From JACPNO01 sp963825405 (GTDB taxonomy: Bacteria; Acidobacteriota; Terriglobia; Bryobacterales; Bryobacteraceae), in assembly GCA_963825405.1 (NCBI GenBank), contig CAWGTB010000004.1, positions 124,001-188,000 on the forward strand: a stretch of DNA of 64,000 bases, given 5' to 3'. Shown here piece after piece: positions 22,223-31,844 of the stretch. The notes beneath the pieces are model-generated. The model worked only from the letters and a program-made list of their open reading frames with translations, was not told where the DNA came from and did no database searches. Within the stretch, counting starts at the first letter, position 1, and every line of letters begins with the position of its first letter. Made by a program: the position numbers and the translations under genes.

Positions 22223-23107
22223 ATGCGAAAAGCCGTTTTCCTGCTTTGTTTGCCGCTGTTGGCCATGGCCCAGTCCGGCAAGCTGAAGGTCTTTATTTCT
22301 GTGGATATGGAAGGCGTCGCCGGCGTGGTGACCGCCGATCAGCTTGGCCCGGGCTCGTTTGAATATCCGAAATTCCGCGAGTTCATGACCCGGGAGACGC
22401 TCAGCGCGATCCAGGCGGCCAAGCAGGCCGGCGCGACTGAAATTCTGGTGTGCGATTCCCATGGCAACGAAGAGAATCTGCTGATCGATATGTTTCCGCC
22501 CGACGTGCGCCTGATCCGCGGCCAGCCGCGCCGCATGGGCATGATGGCGGGGATCGATCGCACCTTCGACGCCGTGATTTTCATCGGCTATCATGCTTCC
22601 ACCAACAATCTGCATGGCGTGCGTGCCCACACTTTTTCCAGCGCCCGGCTGACGCGCGTGGCGCTCAATGGCACCGTGGTTACGGAAGGCGCCTTCAATG
22701 CCGCGATAGCAGGACATTTTGGCGTGCCGGTGGTGATGATCTCAGGCGACGATGCGGCCGTGGCCGAGGTGAGGTCGCTGGTCGGCAACATCGAAGGTTT
22801 CGAAACCAAGAAATCGCTGGGATTTCATTCGGCGAATACGATCACGCCGGAAGCTTCCATCGCCGGCATCGCGCAAAAGGTGAAGGCGGCCTTTGCCCGG
22901 CGCGGCGATTTCAAGCCGTACGTTCTCCCCACGCCGGTTACGCTCGACATCAGTTTCAAGAACTACATGCCGGCCGAGGTTCTCTCGTATCTGAAGATCA
23001 TCCAGCGCGTTGATTCGCACTCCATCCGTTACGTCGGCCAGGACATGGTGGAGGTGGCCGACTTCGTGGATTTCATCGCCAGCTACAACCTGGGGCTGGA
23101 ACCGTAA
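22223..23107 (+). CDS. Exported M55 family D-aminopeptidase (DppA-like)
   Basis: A 294-residue zinc peptidase of family M55. Members such as Bacillus DppA release D-alanine from short peptides. The metal-binding residues are in place in VFISVDMEGVAGVV, CDSHGNEENL, FIGYHAST and TEGAFNAAIAGHFGVPVVMISGDD. The N-terminus (RKAVFLLCLPLLAMAQ) is a signal peptide, so it is probably periplasmic, whereas DppA is cytoplasmic. ATG 22223 is preferred over GTG 22217. A role in recycling cell-wall or dietary D-peptides is inferred. Confidence 0.9.
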   Translation: MRKAVFLLCLPLLAMAQSGKLKVFISVDMEGVAGVVTADQLGPGSFEYPKFREFMTRETLSAIQAAKQAGATEILVCDSHGNEENLLIDMFPPDVRLIRGQPRRMGMMAGIDRTFDAVIFIGYHASTNNLHGVRAHTFSSARLTRVALNGTVVTEGAFNAAIAGHFGVPVVMISGDDAAVAEVRSLVGNIEGFETKKSLGFHSANTITPEASIAGIAQKVKAAFARRGDFKPYVLPTPVTLDISFKNYMPAEVLSYLKIIQRVDSHSIRYVGQDMVEVADFVDFIASYNLGLEP

Positions 23108-23133
23108 CCAGCGCCGCATTATCATAGATTTCT

Positions 23134-24148
23134 ATGGCTACCGCACCCGTTCCTTCTCCCGCATTGTTCTTCGAAACGATCAACTCCTATCAGCGCACCG
23201 CAGCGTTGAAAGCGGCCATTGAGCTGGAGGTTTTCACTGGCGTTGGTGAAGGCAAGACCACGTCGCAGGCGCTGGCCGAACGCGCGAAAACGTCGCAGCG
23301 CGGCATGCGCATCCTGTGCGATTACCTCACCATCATCGGGATTGTTGACAAAAAAGGGAGACCACTACGGGCTGACACCCGACTCGGCCTTTTTTTTGGA
23401 TAAGCGTTCGCCGGCCTACTTGGGCACAACGGTTGGTTTTCTGGCGTCGCCAGGGATCATGGACGCTCACAAGGATCTCACCGCGGCGGTCCGCAAAGGC
23501 GGCACCGTGATGAGCGAAGAAGGCACGGTGGCTCCGGACAACCCGATCTGGGTGGAATTCGCCCGCAGCATGGCGCCCATGATGGCCATGCCGGGGCAAT
23601 GGATCGCAGGCCTGGTGGGCGCGGCGGCCGGCCAGAAATGCAAAGTGCTGGACATTGCCGCGGGTCACGGTATTTTCGGCATCACCATCGCCAAACAGAA
23701 TCCCAACGCGGAGATCGTGGCGCTGGATTGGAAGGCGGTGCTGGCAGTGGCCAAAGAAAATGCCGAGCGCGCCGGCGTTGCCAGCCGCTACCGGACCATC
23801 GAGGGCAGCGCGTTCGATGCTGATTTCGGTACCGGGTACGACCTGGTGCTGCTCACCAATTTCCTGCACCACTTCGATGTGCCTACCAACGAGAAGCTGC
23901 TAAGCAAGGTTCACGCCGCGCTCCTACCCGGAGGCCGCGCGGTTACGCTGGAGTTCGTGCCCAACGATGACCGTGTCACTCCGTCCACAGCCGCGAGTTT
24001 CAGCCTGATGATGCTGTCGGGAACTGCCGGAGGCGACGCCTACACGTTCGCTGAGCTGGAACGGATGTTCCGCGACACCGGTTTCGCCCGCAGCGAGATG
24101 CACGAGAATCCGAATTCGCCGGAGCGGATCGTCATCTCCACCAAGTAG
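23134..24148 (+). CDS. SAM-dependent methyltransferase, O-methyltransferase type; one frameshift
   Basis: About 338 residues. The N-terminal winged-helix dimerisation part (ALFFETINSYQRTAALKAAIELEVF) is followed by a class I methyltransferase fold with the SAM motif VLDIAAGHGIFGITIA and later LTNFLHHFD. This is the plant-type small-molecule O-methyltransferase architecture; substrate unknown. The reading frame breaks at about 23355 in a run of six A and three G; removing one base gives VDKKGDHYGLTPDSAFFLDKRS. A homopolymer error is the likely cause. It starts 26 bases after the M55 gene. Confidence 0.86.
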
Positions 24149-24151
24149 CCG

Positions 24152-25239
24152 CTACTTTGGCAGCGCGCGGTCGAGAGCTTCGACAAAAAAGTACTCGCCC
24201 CACATCACGCTTTCATTGACGCCGAGATTCTTGTGCAGGTGGTAGACGCCGCCTTTGAGAATGCCTTCCCAGGCGGGATCGGCGGCCGCCAGATGATCCC
24301 GGCATAGCGTCTCCAGCGTGCGGCGCGCGGCGGTGTCGTAAATGGGATTCTGCGCGAGGCGCGCCAATTGCAGCAGGCCGGACGCCGCGATCGCCGCCGT
24401 GGACGTGTCCAGCAGCTTGCGCGATTCGGCGGGCGCGTCGAAATCCCACGGCGGGACCACGCCATCGGGCGCGTGCTCGAGGTAATAGCGGGCGCAGGCT
24501 TCGGCGGTTTCGAGAAATCGCGCGGTCGCCGGTGAATTCGTAGCAGGTGCCGAACCCGTAAAGCGCCCACGCCAGGCCGCGCGACCAGCACGAATCGCCG
24601 CGATAGCCTTGCTGGGTCGTTTGCCGCAGAAATTCGCCGGTAGCGGTATCGAAAATGCCTTCGTGAGATGTCGAGCCATCGCCCCGAATCAGGACGCGGC
24701 GCGTGGTCAGACTATGCCGCATCGCCAGATCGAGCAATTGCGCGTCGCCGGTTTCGCGCGCGGCGTAGAAGATGATCCCGACGTTCATCATGATGTCGAT
24801 GAACAGCGAATCCTCGGCCAGAAACGACCGCAGGTACTCGCCCTTTTCGCGAAAGCGCAGCGCCATGGTGCGGCCGGCCTGGATCAGAACCTCCTTGCAG
24901 CTCAGGCTCGCCGGTGAGTTCGAGCCAGCGGCGGTAGGTCGACATGAAGATGAAGCCGAGATCATGCACGTTGCGGTCGTGCTGGCGCGGCTCGAGCGGC
25001 TTGGAATAGCGGATGGCCTGCTCCATCCACGACTTATCCTGCTCGCGCGCGGCCAAAATCCACATCATGCCCGGCAGGAAGCCATCGCACCAGTGCGTCC
25101 AGGTTTCGCCGCCGTGTTGCCATTTCCCGGCGGAGGTGTACATCGGATAGAAATCGGGATGGCGTGCGATGAGTGCCCGCAGTTGCGTGCCGGCGAACTT
25201 CAAAGCGCCGGTGAAAAGTGAGACTTGGGGGTCGAGCAA
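24152..25239 (-). CDS. Glycoside hydrolase family 88-like unsaturated glucuronyl hydrolase; frameshifted
   Basis: About 362 residues with the alpha/alpha-barrel signature of GH88/GH105 enzymes, which remove 4,5-unsaturated uronic acids from polysaccharide fragments produced by lyases. Landmarks are ETWTHWCDGFLPGMMW, FIFMSTYRRWLELTGEPEL, DIMMNVGIIFYAARETGD, RGDSCWSRGLAWALYGFGTCYEFTGD and the end VMWGEYFFVEALDRALPK. Two one-base insertions, near 24905 and 24535, split it across three frames. The start is uncertain (TTG 25239). No signal peptide is visible, so action is probably cytoplasmic. Confidence 0.8.
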
Positions 25240-25266
25240 GGGAACATGATAGCAGCGGGACCGGTC

Positions 25267-26457
25267 TTAGGTTTCAAACATCGAGAAGAGCCCGCTCAGC
25301 AGGGACGACTTGCGGGATGCTACGGTCTTGCGCCCGGCCAGCCGTGCGGCCAGTTCCGTGATGCTCTTACCTACTTTAGTGTTGGCGGGAATATTGTGGC
25401 CGTCGAGCAAGGCCTTTTGGACGCACAGGTAGTCGCTGGGTAAAACGTGGAATACAGGCAAGTCCAGCGCCGCTTCGATCGCTTCCTGATCCAGGCCGAC
25501 ATCGGTGTTGTAGCGATTCAAAATGGGTTTCATCTTGCCGCGATGCACCCCGTTGCGCTCCAGGTAAGCCAGGGCGTTTTGGGTTGCCAGCACTGCCGGC
25601 AGCTCATTGGTGGTGACGACCATCAGGGAATCGCATAAGCGGGCCAGGGCCAGACCCCAATCGGTGTAGGGGGTCGCGATGTCCAGCAAAACATAGGAAT
25701 ACATCTGCCGCCAGTAGGAAAGCAGCGCCGCCAAATCCTGCTCGTCCTGCACGATATCCATCGGAGTTTCGGGCGACAGCAGCACGTCGAGATTGCGGCA
25801 GTTGACCACCAGGCCTTTCCACAGGTCGTCGTCCATGCGGCTGGAGTTGGCGAGCGCCTGCACGAAGCTGTACTCGCTGCTGATTTTGAGCAGGAAGGCG
25901 ACCGTGCCCGTGAGTGGATCCAAGTCTCCCAGAAGCACTTTTTCTTCGGTGATGCTCTGCAACTGAAAAGCAAGGTTGCAGGCGATGGTGGTGGCTCCAC
26001 AGGCGCCTTTGCCGGGAACAAAACACAGGACTTCGCCGCGGAAACGGCCGTTCTGGGAGCGGCTCCGCCGGGTGATCCGCTGAATGGCCTCGCGGAACTG
26101 GTCGAGCCCTGCTGGCAGGCAAAGGAACTCTCCGGCACCTTCGCGCAGGCAGCTCAGAATCAGCTCGGGATCGTTGCTGGTGTGGAGAGCGATGACCGGG
26201 ACTGAAGCCTTACGCAAGGCTCGCAACAGACTAAGCGATTCGTGCTGGTTGGTCCCCACATCCAGAAAACACATGCCGGCGGGGCCTTGGCTTGCCAGGC
26301 TCAGCGCCTGCTCCAAGGTCACGTAGGGTTGGCATTCCAGCTCTCCCCCAGCCCCTATCCCAGCCCAAAGTTCCGTTAAGTGGGCGAATAGGGCTCGATC
26401 GGGACAGATGACGAGCGGTCTGAACTCGCCGCCTTCTGATGAATTTTGATCCGGCAT
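25267..26457 (-). CDS. CpaE-like pilus assembly ATPase (receiver plus MinD fold)
   Basis: About 396 residues. The N-terminal 130 residues are a receiver-like domain (PLVICPDRALFAHL, MCFLDVGTN). The rest is a MinD/ParA-family ATPase with the CpaE version of the deviant Walker A motif, GKGACGATTIACNLAFQL, and LLGDLDPLTGTVAFLL. CpaE helps place Tad/Flp pili at the cell pole. No other tad gene lies in the window, so this is an isolated copy. ATG 26457 is preferred because the conserved domain starts soon after; an upstream start at 26484 is possible. Confidence 0.85.
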   Translation of the reverse strand: MPDQNSSEGGEFRPLVICPDRALFAHLTELWAGIGAGGELECQPYVTLEQALSLASQGPAGMCFLDVGTNQHESLSLLRALRKASVPVIALHTSNDPELILSCLREGAGEFLCLPAGLDQFREAIQRITRRSRSQNGRFRGEVLCFVPGKGACGATTIACNLAFQLQSITEEKVLLGDLDPLTGTVAFLLKISSEYSFVQALANSSRMDDDLWKGLVVNCRNLDVLLSPETPMDIVQDEQDLAALLSYWRQMYSYVLLDIATPYTDWGLALARLCDSLMVVTTNELPAVLATQNALAYLERNGVHRGKMKPILNRYNTDVGLDQEAIEAALDLPVFHVLPSDYLCVQKALLDGHNIPANTKVGKSITELAARLAGRKTVASRKSSLLSGLFSMFET

Positions 26458-26609
26458 CCTTAAGTACAAGTCTTGTATCGGCACATCGCGACAAAAGTTT
26501 GAGAGTCCGGCGACCCTGAAACGACTACACAGGTAAGGTCAATCTGAGACAAGTCCTTAACGGGTCAATCACTTAGTTCGAGGCTTGAATAGCTTGAAAT
26601 GTTCAACGT

Positions 26610-27260
26610 ATGAGCTTTACTGAAGCAAGGAAAACCGTGGCGATCTGTGACACGCAGCCTGTCACGATTCACGGCTTTCGGGCGATACTCGCCGAACAGC
26701 CGGATTTCGAATGGATGGGAGAAGCCAGCTCGCTGGTGGCGGGGATGGACCTGGTGCGCAGTCGCGTACCCAGCCTGCTCATCGTGGATAAGGGCTTTGG
26801 ATTGCAACCGGTGGTGGATTGGATCACCAACCTGCGCGCGGGCCGCGAGACCTCCGTCATCGTCTGGGGCTACTCCATGAGCGAAGCCGAAGCCCTGCGC
26901 GCTGTACAAGCGGGGGCGCACGGAATCGTCCGGAAAACCGCCAGCCTGAATCTTCTGCTGGCCTGCGTGCGCAGCGTGGCCGCCGGCGATAGCTGGATCG
27001 AAGACATGCTCCGCCAGCCTGAAGATCGCGCCGCGGCCGGGTGGCGCACCGGCCTGACCCAGCGCGAGCGTCAAGTGGCGGAGCTGGTCGAAGAAGGGCT
27101 CAAGAACAAGGAGATTGCCCGAACGCTGGGAATTTGTCCCGGCACGGTCAAAATCCACTTGAAGCACATCTTCGAAAAAACCGGCGTGCGCGGCCGCTAC
27201 GGCCTGGCACTCTCCGGACTCAAGGAAAAAGGCTACTACTCGCCCATGATGCCGGTGTAA
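26610..27260 (+). CDS. LuxR/NarL-family response regulator
   Basis: A 216-residue regulator. The receiver domain (residues 8-125) has the phosphoacceptor D60 (LLIVD) and the conserved K109 (IVRKT), although the usual acidic pair near the N-terminus is reduced to a single D14. The C-terminal helix-turn-helix domain reads TQRERQVAELVEEGLKNKEIARTLGICPGTVKIHLKHIF. The partner kinase is not adjacent. It is divergent from the CpaE-like gene across about 150 bases, and could control it; this is inference. Confidence 0.9.
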   Translation: MSFTEARKTVAICDTQPVTIHGFRAILAEQPDFEWMGEASSLVAGMDLVRSRVPSLLIVDKGFGLQPVVDWITNLRAGRETSVIVWGYSMSEAEALRAVQAGAHGIVRKTASLNLLLACVRSVAAGDSWIEDMLRQPEDRAAAGWRTGLTQRERQVAELVEEGLKNKEIARTLGICPGTVKIHLKHIFEKTGVRGRYGLALSGLKEKGYYSPMMPV

Positions 27261-27261
27261 G

Positions 27262-27558
27262 CTACCGGCGCCAGTAGCCGTTATAGTAGCGGCGTCCGTG
27301 GTAACGCGGAGCGATCCAGCGCGCGCCTACATACGGCGGCCTCGCCCAATAGCCGGCACGCCAGGCGTAGCTGGGTCCGGAAGGATACCAATAGCCCGCC
27401 ACAAAGCTGTAGCCAGGACCTGGGCACGGGGCCGCATAGGCGGCGACCGGAGGAGGCGGAGGCGCAAAGCCGATTCCCACCGCCACGCGCGGGGCCGCGA
27501 ACAGGGAGCTGCCACCTAAAACCAGAAGAGCCAGTAGTTTTGCCTTCATCGTTTTCAT
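27262..27558 (-). CDS. Small exported YXWGXW-type Tyr/Pro/Arg-rich protein
   Basis: A 98-residue exported protein with a signal peptide (MKTMKAKLLALLVLGGSSLFA), a proline stretch (GFAPPPPPVAAYAAP) and repeats rich in Tyr, Trp and Arg: YSFVAGYWYPSGPSYAWRAGYW and RYHGRRYYNGYWRR, as in YXWGXW repeat proteins. ATG 27558 has a strong ribosome binding site, GGAGGAAAAATC. It converges with the response regulator gene, with only 1 base between stops. Role unknown; such proteins are usually abundant envelope components. Confidence 0.8.
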   Translation of the reverse strand: MKTMKAKLLALLVLGGSSLFAAPRVAVGIGFAPPPPPVAAYAAPCPGPGYSFVAGYWYPSGPSYAWRAGYWARPPYVGARWIAPRYHGRRYYNGYWRR

Positions 27559-27618
27559 GATTTTTCCTCCTACCACTGGTAAGAACGCGGATGGATCTTC
27601 GTTAGTTGCGGCCTTCAT

Positions 27619-28390
27619 TTGGAGTTAATGTTGCTGCCGCCAAGCGCCGAGGTTAAGCGCGCTACCAGGTTAGGGAGTCGGCGATCACCTTCGGCGGAAT
27701 CCTGGCGGATCGAGCCCATGTTTGGCGATCAACCCGGTGCTACATGAGATTGGACAAGTCAAATGCAGTGTTCACGCAACCATCGTGCAATATGCAGCCG
27801 TACACGATGCTGGGACACTCGATAAACTGTCACACGACCCTGCGGCCCTGCGCCGGACTCATGCTGGACTATCGATGAAAGGCAAACACTGTTTGGTTTT
27901 CACGAATAAAAGCAAACACGTGCTGCTGGCGCCCTCGCCTTTGCGTGTGCTACCGGATGCATCTGCTTGCGGTCTGGACCGAATCGGATCTATGGCTGCG
28001 TGACGGTCGTTCCGGACGGAAAATCAAAGACAACCCAGATCGTTCTGATAGCCCGAGGTCGACAACTGATCGCCGCAAACGACCACGAGGCGGCAGCGAG
28101 GCGTCAGGTTATGCCCTCGCGCACAGCGTTTCTGGCGGCTATGGCTAGTGCTCCACACATCACGGTAAAGGAAACACGCGGTCGAATCATTGCACGTCTC
28201 AAAGCCCCGGGCACAGTAGCGTGAGGATCATTGACTTACGGAGCGCTCTAACGGGGCAGTGGGCAATTGATGTGGCTGGAAATCCCTATTCGTTGCTTGA
28301 GAGTCCATGAACGTAACGAGATAGGAACACACAGATTTAGCGGGGCGCCAAACACCGGCTCCAGCATACCGGCGTGTTATCTTGGGCAGA
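27619..28390. other. Long intergenic stretch without a recognised gene
   Basis: About 770 bases separate the YXWGXW gene from the TldD homologue. Short open frames on the plus strand (up to about 90 codons, 27722-28003 and 27967-28224) have no recognisable motif, no good ribosome binding site and atypical composition, so I do not call them. No tRNA, palindromic repeat of the families seen elsewhere, or transposase fragment was recognised. Confidence 0.4.
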
Positions 28391-30066
28391 GTGAAGGTGC
28401 TGCTTCGGGTTCTCGTTTTCCTATCGCTGGCGGGCGCGGTTTCTCCTAGTCAATCGTCTCTGTTGGGCATTGCGGCGACGAGTTGGAACGCAACTTCCGC
28501 AGCCTCAAAGAGAAAGCCGACCCGGCCCCGTACTTCCTGGCTTACGAAATCACGGAAAACGAAACCAGTCAGATTGCCGCGACTTTAGGCGCGATTACTT
28601 CGAACGGCAGCTCGAAGAGCCGCGTGCTGGACACTTCGGTGCGCGTTGGCACTCCCAAGCTGGATAACTATCATCGCGTCCGCGGCGAGCGCGCCCAGTT
28701 CACTTCCGGCACCGCGATCGCGATCGAAGATAACCCGCCGGCCATCCAGCGGCGCATCTGGCTCGAAACCGATCGCGCATACCGCGCGGCGGCCGAGCGG
28801 CTCATCAAGATCCGCACCAACACGCAGGTGAATGTCGCCGCCGAGGATCTGTCCGATGATTTCTCCGCGGAGCAGCCGTCGGTCCACTCCGATTTGCCGC
28901 CCGCCCTGCGCTTCGACGCCGCCGATTGGACCCGGCGCGTGCGCCAGTTGTCGCTGGCCTTTAAAGCGCACCCTGCCATTCTGACTTCCAATGTGAGCGT
29001 GTCAGCTCAACGCGAATGCCGCTATTTCGTCAATACGGAAGGCGCTCGGGTGGAGCACGGACGTGGCTTCGCCCGCGTGGTGATCGTGGCGCATGCGCGG
29101 GCAGCCGACGGAATGAATCTGACCACCGCCGCCACCTTCGATGCGCTCGATGCTGCGGCGCTGCCGGCCGACGACACGCTGCTGGCCGCGATCGAGCAAG
29201 TTTCCAAAGATTTGGAAGGCCTGCTGCAAGCGCCGGTGGTCGAGCCGTTTCTCGGGCCCGCGATTTTCTCCGGCCGCGCTGCCGGCGTCTTCTTCCACGA
29301 AATTTTCGGCCATCGCATCGAAGGACATCGCCAGAAAGACGAAGCCGAAGGGCAGACGTTCACGCGGAGCGTGGGCAGTCCGGTGCTGCCGGATTTTCTT
29401 TCCGTGGTCTTCGACCCCACGCAGCGCAAGGTGGGCAATGTCGATCTGAACGGCTGGTACACATTTGACGACGAAGGCATGGCGGCGCGGCGGGTCGCGT
29501 CGGTCGAAAACGGCGTACTGAAAACTTTTCTGATGTCGCGCTCGCCCATCAAAGGCTTCGACCATTCGAATGGCCATGGGCGGCGGCAGCCAGGCCTGGA
29601 AATCGTCTCGCGGCAATCCAATTTGCTGGTGGAATCGTCGAAAACTGTCCCGGAAGCGCGTCTGCGGGAAATGCTGATCGATGAAATCAAGCGGCAAAAC
29701 AAGCCGTACGGCCTGTACTTCCGTGAAGTGACGGGCGGCTTCACCACCACGTCCCGCGCCGGCCTGCAGGCGTTCAAAGTTCTCCCGCTGGTGGTCTATC
29801 GGGTTTACGCGGACGGACGGCCGGATGAGCTGGTGCGCGGCGCCGATATCGTGGGTACTCCGCTGGCGAGTTTTGCCAAAATCCTGGCCACTTCCGACCG
29901 GCCTGAAGTGTTTAACGGCTATTGCGGCGCTGAATCGGGCAGCGTGCCGGTGTCGGCCGTGTCTCCGGCCATCCTGCTTTCGGAAATCGAAATTGAGAAG
30001 CGCGACAAATCGCAGGACCGGCCTCCGCTGATGCCACCTCCGAGCGAATCAGGAGCCGCCCGGTGA
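28391..30066 (+). CDS. Exported TldD-like metalloprotease; one frameshift near N-terminus
   Basis: A TldD/PmbA family protein of about 558 residues. TldD with TldE degrades or matures peptides in the cytoplasm of E. coli. This copy has the zinc motif HEIFGH in GVFFHEIFGHRIEGHRQKDEAEG and other family blocks (NLNGWYTFDDEG-like, GRRQPGLEIVSRQSNLLVESS, LYFREVTGGFTTTSRAG). A signal peptide (VKVLLRVLVFLSLAGAVSPSQS) is in a different frame from position 28391; a one-base shift near 28470 joins the two. The stop overlaps the next gene as GTGA. Export would place the pair in the periplasm, which is unusual. Confidence 0.85.
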
Positions 30067-31838
30067 AGCGTTGGACCGTGGGATTGAGTCTGGTAGCGGC
30101 ACTGTTTGCGGCAACCGCGCTCGCGCAGAAGGCAGATAAAGCAGATTCCGATGTCATGCTGCGCGCCATGCGCGACGAACTGCACCGTGCCATGGGGCTA
30201 CGCCTCGAAAATCTGGACGCGCCGTACTTCATCTCCTACCAGATGGAGGACGCGGAATTCTTCACCGGCACAGCGGTAATGGGAGCGCTGGTCAGCTCGA
30301 ACCACTCGCGAGTGCGCATTCCGCGGGTGCAAGTCCGCGTCGGCAATTACGATTTCGATAACACCAACTATGTCGCCAGTGGCTTCATGCCCGGCAGCCG
30401 CTACGACGTGGAGCGCTTCCCCCTGGACGATGACTACCTGCTGCTGCGGCGTTTCCTTTGGCTATCCACGGACCAGACATTCAAGGCCGCTGTCGAAGCC
30501 ATCTCCCGCAAACGCGCGGCGTTGAAGAATGTATCTGCCAGCGACGCCCCGCTCCCCGACTTCGCCCGGGCCGAGCCCAATCGCGTGATCTTGGATGTGG
30601 TCAAGACTGCCTTCGACGAAGCTCCGTGGCTGGCTCGGGTGCGCGCGCTCTCCGCAGAATTTGTCCGCTTTCCGGGAGTGGTGGCTTCGAGCGTGGAGTA
30701 TTCCGCCAACCGCACCACCCAGTACCTGGTGACCTCCGAGGAAACCGAAGTGCGGCTGCCCGACAACTTCATGCAGGTTCGCGCGCGCGCCGGCGGCTTG
30801 GCGCCGGACGGCATGCGGTTGCGAGATACGGTGGCGTTCTTTTCCCTGGAACTCGGCCGCCTGCCAAAAGAAAGCGATATGACGCGCGAGATCGAGCATC
30901 TAGCGGAGAACATTACCGCCCTGACCAAGGCTCCGGTCGGGGAAGCCTATAGCGGGCCGATTCTTTTTGAAGGCATCGCGGGAGCGCAAATCATGAGCGA
31001 GCTGATCGGCAGAAATCTGGCGCTCAGCCGCAAGCCGGTGACCGAGCCCGGACGGCCCGGCGGTTTTCCTGCGAGCGAGCTCGAAGGACGGCAGGGCGCG
31101 CGCATTCTTCCTGAGTGGCTGGATGTGATTGACGATCCCACCCAAACCGAATGGCACGGCCGTCCGTTGCTGGGACATTACCGCGTGGATGAGGAAGGCG
31201 TCAACGCCAAACCGCTCACGCTGGTGGAAAAGGGCATCCTCAAGAACTACCTGTTGACCCGCCAGCCGATGCGCGGATATAGCGCATCCAACGGCCGGGC
31301 ACGGCTTCCCGCCAACTTCGGTGCCGACGAAGCGGTGGCCAGCAACCTGTTTGTGCGCGCGAAGAAAACTGCGTCGCTGACCAAACTCAAGAAGAAGATG
31401 CTGGATCTCTGCAGGGCACGCGGCCGGCCGTACGGCATCATCGTCCGCAAGATGGATTTTCCGTCGTCGGCAGCCATCGATGAGGCGCGCCGGCTGCTTG
31501 CCGCCAACCAGGGAGGCGGACGCCCGGTAAGCCTGCCGATACTGGTCTATCGCCTCTACCCGGACGGCCGGGAAGAGCTGGTGCGCGGACTGCATTTCAA
31601 GGGATTGAACGCGCGCTCCCTCAAGGACATTGTGGCAGCATCCGACGAAAGCAATGTTTTCGAGTTCCTGGAAAATGGCGCGCCTTTCGCGTTGATCGGC
31701 GCGAGCAGCTATGTGGCCCAAAGCGCGGTGGTCGCGCCGTCGCTGCTGATTGACGATCTGGAACTGGCGCGGTCGGAAGAAGAATTTCCCCGGCCGCCGG
31801 TGGTCCCGCTGCCGCCCGCTGTGACCGCGGCAAAATAG
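30063..31838 (+). CDS. Exported TldE/PmbA-like paralogue lacking zinc motif
   Basis: A 591-residue protein with a signal peptide (RWTVGLSLVAALFAATALAQ) and a TldD/PmbA fold. In place of HExxxH it has AGAQIMSELIGRNLA, so it should not bind zinc in the same way and resembles the non-catalytic TldE partner. Family blocks include LLGHYRVDEEGVNAKPLTLVEKGILKNYLLTRQP and YGIIVRKMDF. GTG 30063 overlaps the stop of the catalytic paralogue, so the two are translated together, probably as subunits of one complex. The LptFG gene follows 6 bases later. Confidence 0.88.
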   Translation: MKRWTVGLSLVAALFAATALAQKADKADSDVMLRAMRDELHRAMGLRLENLDAPYFISYQMEDAEFFTGTAVMGALVSSNHSRVRIPRVQVRVGNYDFDNTNYVASGFMPGSRYDVERFPLDDDYLLLRRFLWLSTDQTFKAAVEAISRKRAALKNVSASDAPLPDFARAEPNRVILDVVKTAFDEAPWLARVRALSAEFVRFPGVVASSVEYSANRTTQYLVTSEETEVRLPDNFMQVRARAGGLAPDGMRLRDTVAFFSLELGRLPKESDMTREIEHLAENITALTKAPVGEAYSGPILFEGIAGAQIMSELIGRNLALSRKPVTEPGRPGGFPASELEGRQGARILPEWLDVIDDPTQTEWHGRPLLGHYRVDEEGVNAKPLTLVEKGILKNYLLTRQPMRGYSASNGRARLPANFGADEAVASNLFVRAKKTASLTKLKKKMLDLCRARGRPYGIIVRKMDFPSSAAIDEARRLLAANQGGGRPVSLPILVYRLYPDGREELVRGLHFKGLNARSLKDIVAASDESNVFEFLENGAPFALIGASSYVAQSAVVAPSLLIDDLELARSEEEFPRPPVVPLPPAVTAAK

Positions 31839-31844
31839 TTGTAG

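Noticed and set aside
27722..28224. Two small plus-strand open frames between the YXWGXW and TldD genes
   Set aside because: No ribosome binding site, no motif and no coding-like composition; I could not support either as a gene.
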